Shown here: piece after piece, positions 1 to 8,195 of the stretch
Layout of the letters: every line of letters begins with the position of its first letter
Position numbering within the stretch: position 1 is the first letter of the stretch
Translations under genes and position numbers: made by a program
Source of the DNA: CAZZCU01 sp964652825
GTDB taxonomy: Bacteria; Bdellovibrionota_B; Oligoflexia; Oligoflexales; CAZZCU01
DNA: 64,000 nucleotides
Direction of reading: 5' to 3'
Assembly (NCBI GenBank): GCA_964652825.1
Contig: CAZZCU010000012.1
Coordinates: 1-64,000, forward strand
The notes under the pieces: generated by a model
What the model saw: only the letters and a program-made list of their open reading frames with translations
Told to the model about the DNA's origin: nothing
Database searches by the model: none

Positions 1-408
1 CCGATTGCCGAGATGCTTAACTTGATGGATAAGGCCACGGAAGAACAGATTCTTGATAGTCTCGAAGAACGTGATCCTGATCTGGCCGAACAGATTCGCC
101 AATTGATGTTTGTCTTTGACGATCTGGTTAAAATCGATGATCGCGGTATTCAGGAACTGGTTAAGAACGTGTCCAACGATAAGTGGAAAATCGCGCTCAA
201 GACGGCATCCGAGACTGTGGCTGAATTGATCTTTAAGAATATGTCCGAACGTGCCGCACAGATGTTGCGCGAGGATATGGAAGCCATGCCGGCGGTTAAG
301 TTGGCGGATGTCGAGGCTGTGCAGTTTGAAGTTGTACAGATCGCCCGCAAGCTTGAAGAAGAAGGCAAGATTATTATCAACAACGGCGGAGAATCCAGCT
401 ATGTCTAG
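1..408 (+). CDS. fliG: Flagellar motor switch protein FliG, C-terminal part (5' end outside window)
   Basis: This is the 3' end of a gene whose frame is open from base 1, so the start lies outside the window. The visible 135 residues match the middle/C-terminal domain of FliG, the rotor protein that receives torque from MotA. Seen: the conserved FVFDDL segment followed by DDRGIQ, then the charged helix ending in NMSERAAQMLRED and a Glu/Lys-rich C-terminal helix. These are the rotor charges known to contact the stator. The stop codon overlaps the next gene by 8 bp, suggesting translational coupling. A second, orphan FliG-C-like gene lies about 7.3 kb downstream. Confidence 0.93.
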   Translation, partial: PIAEMLNLMDKATEEQILDSLEERDPDLAEQIRQLMFVFDDLVKIDDRGIQELVKNVSNDKWKIALKTASETVAELIFKNMSERAAQMLREDMEAMPAVKLADVEAVQFEVVQIARKLEEEGKIIINNGGESSYV

Positions 409-1132
409 GGTTTTTGCCCCGATTTGGCTGGTGACTATCTCCATAGTCACGATGTCGGCCTGCCGCCCCCGCGAGATCGTGACCTCCCTAGAAGACAGTG
501 ATTTGAACGCAGCCAACAACGTTGCCCGTGCTGAGGACGAACGTGCCGCGTGGCAGAAAATCGCCTCCAAGGAATTTACCTTACCTGCACCGCCTGTTGA
601 AAATAGCAAAGCGTACAAACGTGATTTCAAGATTCTGCATGAGCAGCAGGCCGCACGTAGTGATGCGGATTGTCAGCTGGCTAACAGTCAGTTGCACGCT
701 AAGTTCTCGTTGTTCTTCGGTACCGAGTCAAAACAATTGACCGAGGACGAATACGCCCAGGTGGAGGCGTTGATGACGAAAGTTAACAGTTTCACAGAGC
801 GTGTCACCGGCTATTTTAAGGGTCTGCATCAGCGTTCGCGTCCGTATGATGTCGATACTCAGCTTGAGCCCTGTATCCCAAAACCGGGCGGCAGCCGTTC
901 CTATCCTAGCTCGCATGCCGCCATCGCTACGGCGGACGCTTGTCTCTTGGCGAAAATTTTCCCGAAAAAAGCCAAAAAACTTAAAGCTTATGGAACTTAT
1001 CTGGGCAATCTGCGTTATGTCGTTGGCGTGCATCATCCTAGTGATGTCACCGCTGGTCAGACTCTAGGTGATGCTATCTGCAAGCGTCTTTGGGACGAGT
1101 CTAGTTTTCAGGACGCACTTAATTCACATTAG
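401..1132 (+). CDS. PAP2-family phosphatase lipoprotein
   Basis: This is a 243-residue predicted lipoprotein with a phosphatidic-acid-phosphatase type 2 (class A acid phosphatase) domain. The N-terminus is hydrophobic and ends in a lipobox-like MSAC (Cys21). The three PAP2 signatures are present: K-x6-RP near residues 140-148, the PSSHA motif near 169-173, and R-x5-H-x3-D near 205-215, with the two catalytic histidines. The family hydrolyses phosphomonoesters or lipid phosphates in the periplasm; the substrate here is unknown. The ATG at 401 lies inside the end of fliG (8-bp overlap). An upstream in-frame ATG at 251 would lie entirely within fliG and was not chosen because the signal peptide begins at 401. 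Confidence 0.85.
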   Translation: MSRVFAPIWLVTISIVTMSACRPREIVTSLEDSDLNAANNVARAEDERAAWQKIASKEFTLPAPPVENSKAYKRDFKILHEQQAARSDADCQLANSQLHAKFSLFFGTESKQLTEDEYAQVEALMTKVNSFTERVTGYFKGLHQRSRPYDVDTQLEPCIPKPGGSRSYPSSHAAIATADACLLAKIFPKKAKKLKAYGTYLGNLRYVVGVHHPSDVTAGQTLGDAICKRLWDESSFQDALNSH

Positions 1133-1136
1133 TGTT

Positions 1137-2243
1137 TTATTTATCCCACAATGTTTGATGCAAGCGTAGCAATTCAGGAAATTTTTTTTCGCTGATTGCG
1201 ACCCGAATCGAGCGCATCAAATCCTGGTAATAGGTCAGGTTGTGCAGGCTGAGCAGGCGATGCGCGGTGAGTTCGTGATTGGCGATCAGATGGCGTAGAT
1301 AGCCACGCGTGAAATTCTTGCACGTATAACAATGACAATTAGCATCAAGAGGGTCGTCGCTGAGCCGATGCACGGCGCTACCGATATTAACGCGTCCATG
1401 CGAGGTGAATAGTGTGCCGTTACGGGCATTACGTGTCGGCATGACGCAATCGAACATATCGACACCGAGTGCAACCGACTCGATTAAATCCAGTGGTGTA
1501 CCTACGCCCATCAGATAGCGGGGGCGGTCTTTGGGCAGGTGTGCACAAGAGACCGCGGTTGCGCGTCGCATCTCTTCTTTGCCTTCGCCCACGGAAACAC
1601 CGCCGATCGCATAACCCTCGAAGCCGATGTTCATCAGCGCCTGACAGCTGCGTTCGCGCAGGTGATCATACATGCTGCCTTGAACGATACCAAATTGCGC
1701 CAGCCTTAAATCGCGGCGATGCTCGCGGCAGCGTCTGGCCCAACGCATGGAGCGCTCCATCGATGCGCGTGCCTGTTCTTCGGTCACCGGATAGGACGTG
1801 CATTCATCGAGAACCATATGAATATCGCTGCCGAGAGTTTCCTGGATTTCGACCGCGGATTCTGGTGTCAGCGCGAAGCGGGTGCCGTCGAGATGACTCT
1901 GAAAGTGGGCGCCCTGCTCGTCGAGCTTGTTGAGCTTACCTAACGAAAAGATTTGAAAACCGCCACTGTCTGACAGGATCGGATGCGGCCAATTGATAAA
2001 TTTGTGTAATCCACCAAAATGCCGAATGACATCCATGCCTGGGCGCAAAAACAAATGATAGGTGTTGCCGAGAATGATCTGCGCGCCCATGCCACGCAGG
2101 TCATCCGGCGTCATGGTTTTCACCGAGCCGGCGGTGCCCACCGGCATAAATACCGGTGTATCGACTTCGCCGCGGAATAAACGCAGCTTACCGAGACGGG
2201 CTTCGCCATCGGTTTTGAGCAACGTAAAAATAGATTCAGACAA
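1137..2243 (-). CDS. tgt: Queuine tRNA-ribosyltransferase
   Basis: This is a 368-residue tRNA-guanine transglycosylase, which exchanges guanine-34 for preQ1 in GUN-anticodon tRNAs. Seen: the TPVFMPVGTAGSVK N-terminal motif, ILGNTYHLFLRPG, LSDSGGFQ (Asp nucleophile region), GGVSVGEGKEEM, and a C-terminal zinc site (C-x-C-x2-C ... H within HCYTCKN and ANHELTAHRL). Length agrees with the roughly 375 residues of the family. The chosen TTG start at 2243 overlaps the arginase stop and gives the usual N-terminus just ahead of TLLKTDGEARLG. A TTG at 2276 would add 11 residues that overlap the arginase end. It is transcribed with the upstream arginase gene. Confidence 0.95.
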   Translation of the reverse strand: MSESIFTLLKTDGEARLGKLRLFRGEVDTPVFMPVGTAGSVKTMTPDDLRGMGAQIILGNTYHLFLRPGMDVIRHFGGLHKFINWPHPILSDSGGFQIFSLGKLNKLDEQGAHFQSHLDGTRFALTPESAVEIQETLGSDIHMVLDECTSYPVTEEQARASMERSMRWARRCREHRRDLRLAQFGIVQGSMYDHLRERSCQALMNIGFEGYAIGGVSVGEGKEEMRRATAVSCAHLPKDRPRYLMGVGTPLDLIESVALGVDMFDCVMPTRNARNGTLFTSHGRVNIGSAVHRLSDDPLDANCHCYTCKNFTRGYLRHLIANHELTAHRLLSLHNLTYYQDLMRSIRVAISEKKFPELLRLHQTLWDK

Positions 2244-3162
2244 TCGATTTACCCAAAGCTGAAAGAATGAGGCCAACCGTTAGATCGGCGGTCTTATGCC
2301 CAACATCGGTGGAAGGGTTTAACTCAACAAAGTCGGCTGACACCAGCTTTTTCGTGTCGGCGAGCATTTCCAGGGCAAGGTGTGCTTCGCGAAAGCTCAA
2401 TCCGCCTGGCTCCGGCGTGCTGACGCCGGGGGCGTATAACGGGTCGATGGCATCGATATCAAAGGACAAATGGATGCCGTCGGTTGCGTCTCCGGCGACC
2501 GCGATGGCTTCCTTCATGATGGCGAACATGCCACGTTCGTCAATTTCGCGCATGGTGAAGTAACGAATGCCTGATTTGCGCAGCTCTTCCTTTTCTTTGC
2601 CGTCGATATTGCGGATACCGATCATGGCAACTTGTTCGGGACGGATTTTTGCACCTTTATTGTCGAGATCAACGAGATTTTGATGACCTTTGCCGAGCAG
2701 GATCGCCACCGGCATGCCGTGGATATTGCCGCTTGGTGATGACTCGATCGTATTAATATCGGCATGCGCATCGATCCAGATCAGGCCGATGTTTTTATTT
2801 TGTTTTTTGTAGAATTTTTGGACGCCGCTAAAAGACCCGATCACCACGCTGTGATCACCGCCGATGATCAAGGGGAATTCCCCGTTGGTGAGGGCGTCAA
2901 CGCAACTGTCGGATACGGAGCGACAGACGGCTTCGATGGCCGGTAGGAACTGGGTTTGCTGGACACTGGTCGGTAAAGATTCACGGACCGGAATATTAAT
3001 ATCGCCGCGGTCGTGCACTTTATAATCAAGCGCCGCTAATTTTTGATTGAGGCCGGCGATACGGATGGCCGAAGGGCCGATGTTAGCGCCACGAATATTC
3101 GCGCCCAAGTCACTGGGTACGCCGATGATGCCTACGGTTGGTGCTGATTTTTTGTCCGTCAT
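2236..3162 (-). CDS. rocF: Arginase
   Basis: This is a 308-residue ureohydrolase that hydrolyses arginine to ornithine and urea using a binuclear Mn site. All metal ligands are visible: His104 in GGDHSVV, Asp131/His133/Asp135 in DAHADIN, and Asp235/Asp237 in SFDIDAIDP. The APGVSTPEPGG loop and overall length favour true arginase over agmatinase or formimidoylglutamase. The ATG at 3162 follows a GGAG Shine-Dalgarno 7 bases upstream. Its 3' end overlaps the tgt start, so the two genes probably share a transcript. Urea from arginine and urea expected from the uracil pathway at 19-25 kb are the two visible urea sources. Confidence 0.92.
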   Translation of the reverse strand: MTDKKSAPTVGIIGVPSDLGANIRGANIGPSAIRIAGLNQKLAALDYKVHDRGDINIPVRESLPTSVQQTQFLPAIEAVCRSVSDSCVDALTNGEFPLIIGGDHSVVIGSFSGVQKFYKKQNKNIGLIWIDAHADINTIESSPSGNIHGMPVAILLGKGHQNLVDLDNKGAKIRPEQVAMIGIRNIDGKEKEELRKSGIRYFTMREIDERGMFAIMKEAIAVAGDATDGIHLSFDIDAIDPLYAPGVSTPEPGGLSFREAHLALEMLADTKKLVSADFVELNPSTDVGHKTADLTVGLILSALGKSIV

Positions 3163-3225
3163 GATTTTACTCCGGAGTATGGTAGCTCTCCGTGGGCGAG
3201 TGTATCAGGCGGGAGCAACAAGTGA

Positions 3226-3254
3226 AAGGGATCGACGTTGCCGTGCGATCCCTT
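3226..3254. repeat. Inverted repeat between flagellin and arginase genes
   Basis: AAGGGATCG (3226-3234) and CGATCCCTT (3246-3254) are perfect 9-bp arms around an 11-base loop. It lies downstream of flagellin and upstream of arginase, both on the minus strand. No T-run follows on either strand, so it may be an RNA-stability or factor-dependent termination structure or part of the arginase leader. Confidence 0.5.
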
Positions 3255-3316
3255 GGCTTGGCTTGCTAGTACTGCTGCAACTTACCTGGTTTTCTGTGTT
3301 CCCTGTCTTTTCTTCA

Positions 3317-3342
3317 GGAGCCTGGGTTTGCGCCCAGGCTCC
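3317..3342 (-). terminator. Strong hairpin downstream of flagellin
   Basis: GGAGCCTGGG and CCCAGGCTCC form a perfect 10-bp stem with a 6-base loop, starting about 50 bases after the flagellin stop. No U-tract follows on the minus strand, so this is either a non-canonical terminator or a 3'-end stabilising structure for an abundant flagellin mRNA. Confidence 0.5.
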
Positions 3343-3395
3343 CTGGTAATGACAGTGTTTGCAGGAACGCAGGTCTTCTACCTAGCCGTCGGCTT

Positions 3396-4319
3396 TTACA
3401 TGCCTTGCAGCAAGCCAAGGGCCACTTGAGGTTGTGCGTTTGCTTGCGCCAAGACGGAAACACCGGCTTGTTGCAAGATGTTCGCTTGCGTGTACTTCGC
3501 AGTTTCCGCTGCAAAATCAGTATCGCGGATACGGCTGCGAGCATCACCCAAGTTCTCAACCTGAATGCCCAAGTTCTGAACGGTAGACGTTAAACGGTTT
3601 TGCATTGCACCAAGATAAGCGCGGTAGTCAGTAACTTTGGTGATTGCCGTATCAAGTGCTGCAATCGAGCTCTGAGCGCTGCGTTTATCGATGATGCGGG
3701 TACCTTCTTCACCGCGACCGATATCGAGAGAACCATCACCTTCGGTGAACGCGTTCAAGTTGTTGAAGTTCAACTTGATGATGTTCACTGGGTTGCCTTC
3801 GTCGATAGCATCTACGCCTTCGAAGTAGTCTTTGCCGACCTGAACTTCCATAGGGAAGGTGTCCGGGCCGTTTGCTAATTCGTCGCCGACATCTGCCTCG
3901 CCGATCAGAAGGCGGGTACCGTTGAACTCGGTGGAGTTCGCGATACGATCGATTTCGTCTTTCAACTGAATGTATTCACGATCCAGAAACTCACGCTCAG
4001 TTGCACCGATGGTGTCTGATGCCGCTTGGATAGCCAACTCGCGGAGGCGAACTAGCATGTTGGTGGATTCCATGAGGCCACCTTCTGCTACTTGCACCAG
4101 CGAGATACCATCGTTCGCGTTGCGTTGAGCTTGGTTCAAGGAGCGGATGTCGGCGCGCAAGTTGTCGGAAATCGACATACCAGCGGCGTCATCTGCTGAA
4201 CGGTTGATCCGTTCACCTGAAGCCAATTTTGATGCGGAGTTGCGCAATTCTTCGGTGGACAAGCCGAGTCGTCTTTGCGCAAACAAAGATGCCATGTTTG
4301 TCCGGATACGTAGACCCAT
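3396..4319 (-). CDS. fliC: Flagellin
   Basis: This is a 307-residue flagellin, the subunit of the flagellar filament, exported by the flagellar type III system. The N-terminal D0/D1 region (about residues 1-150) carries the typical LSTEELRNSASKLASGERINRS segment, followed by AAGMSIS and ANDGISLVQVAEGG. The C-terminal coiled region ends in AQANAQPQVALGLLQGM. The central variable domain is short (about 150-210), making this a minimal flagellin. The ATG follows a perfect AGGAGG ribosome site. It is monocistronic: the gene after it (arginase) is separated by about 230 bases containing two hairpins. A sigma-28-like promoter candidate lies 55-80 bases upstream. Confidence 0.97.
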   Translation of the reverse strand: MGLRIRTNMASLFAQRRLGLSTEELRNSASKLASGERINRSADDAAGMSISDNLRADIRSLNQAQRNANDGISLVQVAEGGLMESTNMLVRLRELAIQAASDTIGATEREFLDREYIQLKDEIDRIANSTEFNGTRLLIGEADVGDELANGPDTFPMEVQVGKDYFEGVDAIDEGNPVNIIKLNFNNLNAFTEGDGSLDIGRGEEGTRIIDKRSAQSSIAALDTAITKVTDYRAYLGAMQNRLTSTVQNLGIQVENLGDARSRIRDTDFAAETAKYTQANILQQAGVSVLAQANAQPQVALGLLQGM

Positions 4320-4374
4320 TTTCCTGACCTCCTGTCATTTTAAATCAAACACGTCATGTGTTTACCTTTGCCTG

Positions 4375-4401
4375 TCTTCGGAAACGTTTTTAACAAGTTT
4401 A
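4375..4401 (-). promoter_or_regulatory. Candidate sigma-28 (FliA) promoter of flagellin
   Basis: Reading the minus strand, TAAA (4401-4398) is followed after exactly 15 bases by TCCGAAGA (4382-4375). The known class-3 flagellar consensus is TAAA-N15-GCCGATAA; the -10 half matches at 5 of 8 positions. The position, 56 bases upstream of the flagellin start codon, is appropriate. The assignment rests only on consensus matching. Confidence 0.4.
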
Positions 4402-4524
4402 GTTGGCTTTATAAAATTTCTAATAACTATCTGATTTTATTGGGTAAATTTTTTAGCTTGATGGGTCATTGTTGCCTAGCCAGGCGGGTAAATATGTTCA
4501 CGTATCGGTTTTTATTCCAGTATT

Positions 4525-5208
4525 TTAACCACGAAAAGTAGCGGCAAAGTCGAGAAAACGCGTCACCAGACTGTGCCCGAATTGCAACAGCGGCGTGTGT
4601 TTGAGCGGATCAGGGCCAAGACCCTGGTTCTTGATGAAATTAAGAGTGGCTTCTGGATGTGGTTGCAGGCCCCACACTGGGTGGTGTTTATGTTCCAGTC
4701 CATAAATGGGAACATCCGCACTGCTGGCGATGATCTCCATATCGGGAGGTTGGGTTTTAACGACCTGACAATGGGAGACGTAGAGCTGGCTAGTTGGGTG
4801 GCTGCCCTGCCAGAGTCTGCCATCATTAATCCTGACTTCGCGGAAACCTTGGAGCTTACGCTTATCTCTATATAAATAACCGACCTCGCCGCCAAACATA
4901 TGGCCAAGCAGCTGATGGCCATAACAAATACCCAGTACCGGCACGTTCTGCTGAATCTGCTGGCGCAACCAGACGATGAGGCTGTCTTGCCAGGCATGCT
5001 GCTCGTCGACGTTGGCCTTGCTACCGAGAATCATGATGCCGGCGATCGGAGTGCGCTCGGCGGCGTAAAAAACAGAATCCATGCCATGCATGCCCGGTTG
5101 GTGATAAGTCAGCGGTAAGGTCGACAGGCTGGCCATGTGATTGAACGTGTCCATCTCCGGCAGCTTTAGTGCCGGATCGAGAACCATAATTTGCGGACGA
5201 ACGAGCAT
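4525..5208 (-). CDS. Class-I glutamine amidotransferase-like protein
   Basis: This 227-residue protein is related to the GATase1 domain of GMP synthase and to stand-alone GMP-synthase-like amidotransferases. The catalytic triad is visible: nucleophile Cys95 in GICYGHQLLG, and His184/Glu186 in LQPHPEA. There is no synthetase domain, so it may deaminate or hydrolyse gamma-glutamyl compounds, or act as a glutaminase subunit with an unknown partner. The substrate cannot be assigned. It follows a small Zn-ribbon gene by only 17 bases, indicating one operon. Confidence 0.75.
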   Translation of the reverse strand: MLVRPQIMVLDPALKLPEMDTFNHMASLSTLPLTYHQPGMHGMDSVFYAAERTPIAGIMILGSKANVDEQHAWQDSLIVWLRQQIQQNVPVLGICYGHQLLGHMFGGEVGYLYRDKRKLQGFREVRINDGRLWQGSHPTSQLYVSHCQVVKTQPPDMEIIASSADVPIYGLEHKHHPVWGLQPHPEATLNFIKNQGLGPDPLKHTPLLQFGHSLVTRFLDFAATFRG

Positions 5209-5225
5209 AGGGTCTTGCTGCGGAT

Positions 5226-5537
5226 TTACGTTTGGTTGTCGGTGGTTTGCTTGGGGTACATCGGCTTATGGCTGGGCTGACCGGGAACGGTTTTTGCGGA
5301 AAACGTATCCTCGAAATCACATTTGCGCATAATGGAATCACTCAATTGGGCGGTCTGCACGAGATTCTCCTGGCGTGCCAGGCGTACGGGCGCGTGATTC
5401 TCGGCGGTGAAAACCACGAGGTTGCAGTACGGGCATTTGGCCTCGGTCTTGGCGACGGTTGGTGCATCGGGATCATAAGTAATATGAAAACGCCGGGAAC
5501 AGGTCACATTGTCGACGAGGAATTTCTGATAACCCAT
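5226..5537 (-). CDS. Small Zn-ribbon-like protein of unknown function
   Basis: This is a 103-residue protein beginning at the ATG of MGYQKFLVDN. A GGAGAGAG ribosome site lies about 11 bases upstream. An in-frame start 20 codons further up lacks such support. One Cys in VTCSRRF and a CPYC motif in AKCPYCNL suggest a treble-clef or ribbon zinc site, although only three of the four expected ligands are obvious. The C-terminal half is basic and low in structure. It heads a two-gene operon with the amidotransferase. I do not recognise a family beyond the zinc-ribbon look. Confidence 0.6.
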   Translation of the reverse strand: MGYQKFLVDNVTCSRRFHITYDPDAPTVAKTEAKCPYCNLVVFTAENHAPVRLARQENLVQTAQLSDSIMRKCDFEDTFSAKTVPGQPSHKPMYPKQTTDNQT

Positions 5538-5658
5538 AGTGCTTTGATCTCTCTCCAAGGTTGGCCGCTGCCATTGCTCTGTGCGAAAACCTATCATAAT
5601 CGATCTGAACAGGTTATAAAATAGTATCGTCAGAGTCGGTTACAGACGAGGGAATATT

Positions 5659-6255
5659 TTGGCCGAGAACACCTTAAAGAACATAGCGCAACAAGCGTTG
5701 AACGAGGCAGCGGCGTGTCTGGAACGTGTGCTGGCGGATGAGGCGGTGCTGGCGGCGATCGCCGCGGCCGGGCATGATCTGGCGGCGGTGTTCACGGCGG
5801 GCGGGCGGGCTTATAGCTGCGGCAACGGTGGCTCGATGTGCGACGCCATGCATTTTGCCGAGGAGCTCGCTGGCAGATTTCGGGACGATCGACGGGCGTT
5901 GCCGGCTATGGCCATCTCCGATCCGGGTTACATTACCTGCACGGCTAATGATTTTGGTTATGACGAGATTTTCGCGCGCTTTCTTCAGGCACACGGGCGT
6001 AAAGGCGATATCTTGCTGGCGATTAGCACCAGTGGTCGCAGTCCGAATGTTATCAAGGCGGCAAAGGCGGCGCGGGCTTTGGGCGTACGGGTGATTGCGC
6101 TGACCGGCAAAGCAAACTCAGAGTTGAGCGGGCTTGCTGATATTGAGATTTGCACGCCTGGCAACCAATACGCTGATCGCACCCAGGAATTGCATATTAA
6201 GGTCATCCATATTCTGATCGAGATGGTGGAACAGCAGATGTTCAAAAATAAATAG
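5659..6255 (+). CDS. gmhA: Phosphoheptose isomerase (sedoheptulose-7-phosphate isomerase)
   Basis: This 198-residue SIS-domain protein converts sedoheptulose 7-phosphate to D-glycero-D-manno-heptose 7-phosphate, the first step of LPS-core heptose synthesis. Seen: SCGNGGSMCDAMHFAEELAG near residues 53-72, LLAISTSGRSPNVIKA near 118-133, and the conserved TQELHIKVIHILIEMVE near the C-terminus, all typical of GmhA. The start is TTG at 5659 with GAGGG a few bases upstream. It begins a four-gene plus-strand run (gmhA, HIT, manA, fliG-like). A heptosyltransferase at 15.9 kb would use the product. Confidence 0.93.
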   Translation: MAENTLKNIAQQALNEAAACLERVLADEAVLAAIAAAGHDLAAVFTAGGRAYSCGNGGSMCDAMHFAEELAGRFRDDRRALPAMAISDPGYITCTANDFGYDEIFARFLQAHGRKGDILLAISTSGRSPNVIKAAKAARALGVRVIALTGKANSELSGLADIEICTPGNQYADRTQELHIKVIHILIEMVEQQMFKNK

Positions 6256-6264
6256 GTTTTAGTC

Positions 6265-6609
6265 ATGAGCGAAACTATTTTTGACAAAATCATCGCCAAA
6301 GAGATTCCCGCGAAAATCGTCTATGAGGATGACTGGGTTTTGGCATTTCACGATGTTAATCCGCAAGCACCGGTACACGTGCTGGTGATCCCCAAGAAAA
6401 AGGTGCGTGGTTTCGCCGAATTTACCAGCCAAGACGCTGTCGATGTCGGCAATTATATGTTGCGTATTGCCAAAGTCGCTAAACAACTCGGTCTGGATGC
6501 AGATGGTTATCGTGTGGTTTTCAATAACGGACGCAATGGTCAACAAACCGTCGATTATATTCACGCGCATATTCTTGGTGGTCGCCAGCTTTCCTGGCCA
6601 CCGGGTTGA
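6265..6609 (+). CDS. HIT-family nucleotide-binding protein (HinT-like)
   Basis: This 114-residue histidine-triad protein is in the size range of HinT purine-nucleoside phosphoramidases. The N-terminal part (FDKIIAKEIPAKIVYEDD) and the V-H-VLVIPKK strand are typical. In the H-x-H-x-H active-site motif the first His is replaced by Tyr: the sequence reads DYIHAHILGG, leaving His100, the expected nucleophile, and His102. Whether catalysis survives is not known from sequence. It lies 9 bases after gmhA and 15 before manA. Confidence 0.9.
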   Translation: MSETIFDKIIAKEIPAKIVYEDDWVLAFHDVNPQAPVHVLVIPKKKVRGFAEFTSQDAVDVGNYMLRIAKVAKQLGLDADGYRVVFNNGRNGQQTVDYIHAHILGGRQLSWPPG

Positions 6610-6624
6610 ATTGGCTGATTCGCG

Positions 6625-7722
6625 ATGACCAAGATTGCCACTGACACTGCTGTCTTACTTACTCCTGATCGTTTTACCTCGCTCACCAAAACGCCTTGGG
6701 CGGGTTCAAGCATTGGTCGGCTGTATAAAGCCAAGTGCTTGCCATCGGCCATAGGTCAGTTGATTGGCGAAGCTTGGGAATTTTCCTGTGATCCGTCGTT
6801 TCCATCAATGGTCGCCGCTACCGATCAAAGCCTGATCGAATATACACAGACACATGCGCAGACAGTGTTTGGTGAGCGTTATCTTAGTTATTACCCGCAT
6901 GCCAGTTGCGAGATTTTAGTTAAGCTGCTGAACGCGGCCCAACCATTGTCGATGCAAGTTCATCCGCGTGACGGCGATTCGGCCTTGCGTGCTGATGAAT
7001 GCGGGAAGCCTGAGTCGTGGCTGATTTTGGCAGCAGAGCCGGGTGCAGGTCTTTATCTTGGTTTTAAGCGCAAGATGACGCGCGAGCAGTTGCGTGATTT
7101 GTTGTTGGATGGGGATGCGGCCAAAGCTGTTATGCATTTTGTCGAAGTTAAGCGTGGTGATTATTTTGAAATCGAGCCGGGCGTGCCGCATGCCATTGGT
7201 CCAGGCGTGACTCTCCTCGAACCACAGCGTATTCAGCCAAAGCGCTCGGGTAAAACCTATCGTCTATGGGATTGGGGGCGTTATTATGACGCTCAGGGTA
7301 AACTCGATCCGATGAACGGTAAGCCAAGAGAGCTGCATCTGGACGCGGCTTTGCGTCTGGTGGATCCGGAAACACAAATCGGCGAGGCGTTTGTGAACCA
7401 GACCCGCCGGCAGCCGACGCTGCATGGTAATGGCGATGCTCAGGTGCGGTTGTTTCCGGAGAATCCTTATTATCAGACCAGTTATATCGAACTCAAAAAA
7501 GGCACTCGTTTGCGGCTCAATCTGCGGCATGGCTATGCGGCTTTGATCAGCTTACAGGGCGCTTGTCAGGTGGTCGGCAAAACTGGCTCGGAAACTCTTG
7601 TACCGCAAGGTGTTCCAGCCTTGATCCCGAACGCTGCATTGCCTGTGAGCTTTGTCGCTCAGGACGATGCTGAATTCGCGATTATTACGCCGGCTAAAGC
7701 CGACCCACAATGGGAGACCTAA
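6625..7722 (+). CDS. manA: Mannose-6-phosphate isomerase, class I
   Basis: This 365-residue zinc-dependent phosphomannose isomerase interconverts fructose 6-phosphate and mannose 6-phosphate and feeds GDP-sugar synthesis for LPS or capsule. Seen: GEAWEFSCDPSFPS near 48-61, the metal-binding SMQVHPRD near 109-116, the EIEPGVPHAIGPG strand, and QPKRSGKTYRLWDWGR near 204-219. The C-terminal cupin half (about 260-360) is present. It abuts the next gene, whose GTG start immediately follows its stop, so the operon continues. Confidence 0.9.
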   Translation: MTKIATDTAVLLTPDRFTSLTKTPWAGSSIGRLYKAKCLPSAIGQLIGEAWEFSCDPSFPSMVAATDQSLIEYTQTHAQTVFGERYLSYYPHASCEILVKLLNAAQPLSMQVHPRDGDSALRADECGKPESWLILAAEPGAGLYLGFKRKMTREQLRDLLLDGDAAKAVMHFVEVKRGDYFEIEPGVPHAIGPGVTLLEPQRIQPKRSGKTYRLWDWGRYYDAQGKLDPMNGKPRELHLDAALRLVDPETQIGEAFVNQTRRQPTLHGNGDAQVRLFPENPYYQTSYIELKKGTRLRLNLRHGYAALISLQGACQVVGKTGSETLVPQGVPALIPNAALPVSFVAQDDAEFAIITPAKADPQWET

Positions 7723-8175
7723 GTGAGTGCGCCCCCACCCAGACGCATTGGTGGCCTGGCCGTTGTGCTGGCCATTGTGCGCAATGCCGAACCCAAATTT
7801 CGCCAGGAGCTTTTGCGTAAACTGGCGGTGGCGTCGCCCGTCATAGCGCGTCTGGCGGAAGAGTTTTTATTTATCTTTGATGATTTGCGTCGTGTCGATG
7901 ACCGCGGCTTGCAATTGTTGCTGCGAACCATTCCCGAACAGGAGTGGCTTGATGCCTGGAAGATGATGGCAAAACCTGTGCAGCAGCGTTTGCTTGCCAA
8001 TATGTCGGCGGCCCGGCGTGAGGACTTCAGTGCCGCCGTCGCCGCTTTGCCCAAACTCCCAAAAGTAAAAGTACTACGCACGCAGATGCATATCGCCCGG
8101 CAGGTGCGAGTGATGATTGAAGCTGGTAAGGTCCAATTGCGACAGAAGCCGCATCGTCATCCTGATCCTGAGTGA
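7723..8175 (+). CDS. Orphan FliG C-domain-like protein
   Basis: This 150-residue protein aligns by eye with the middle/C-terminal domain of FliG, including the FliG at the window start. EEFLFIFDDLRRVDDRGLQ corresponds to its FVFDDLVKIDDRGIQ, and LANMSAARRED to KNMSERAAQMLRED. No FliG N-terminal (FliF-binding) domain precedes it. The start is GTG directly after the manA stop. The last residues and stop codon fall inside a dispersed palindromic repeat (8155-8191). Function is unknown: it could bind stator proteins, or be a rotor modulator. The assignment to the FliG-C fold is by motif only. Confidence 0.7.
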   Translation: MSAPPPRRIGGLAVVLAIVRNAEPKFRQELLRKLAVASPVIARLAEEFLFIFDDLRRVDDRGLQLLLRTIPEQEWLDAWKMMAKPVQQRLLANMSAARREDFSAAVAALPKLPKVKVLRTQMHIARQVRVMIEAGKVQLRQKPHRHPDPE

Positions 8176-8191
8176 AACGAAGGGTAAGGAT
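8155..8191. repeat. Dispersed palindromic repeat, copy 1 (CGTCATCCTGA family)
   Basis: The element begins CGTCATCCTGA and contains ATCCTGAGTGAAACGAAGG ending in AAGGAT, so ATCCT and AGGAT arms can pair. It occupies the convergent gap between the fliG-like gene and the oppC-like gene and codes the last residues and stop of the former. Related copies lie at 31518 and 37546. Confidence 0.6.
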
Positions 8192-8195
8192 TGTC

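Noticed and set aside
1..4319. A flagellar operon linking fliG, flagellin and neighbours
   Set aside because: tgt and arginase separate the fliG end from the flagellin gene, the strands differ, and each region has its own signals.
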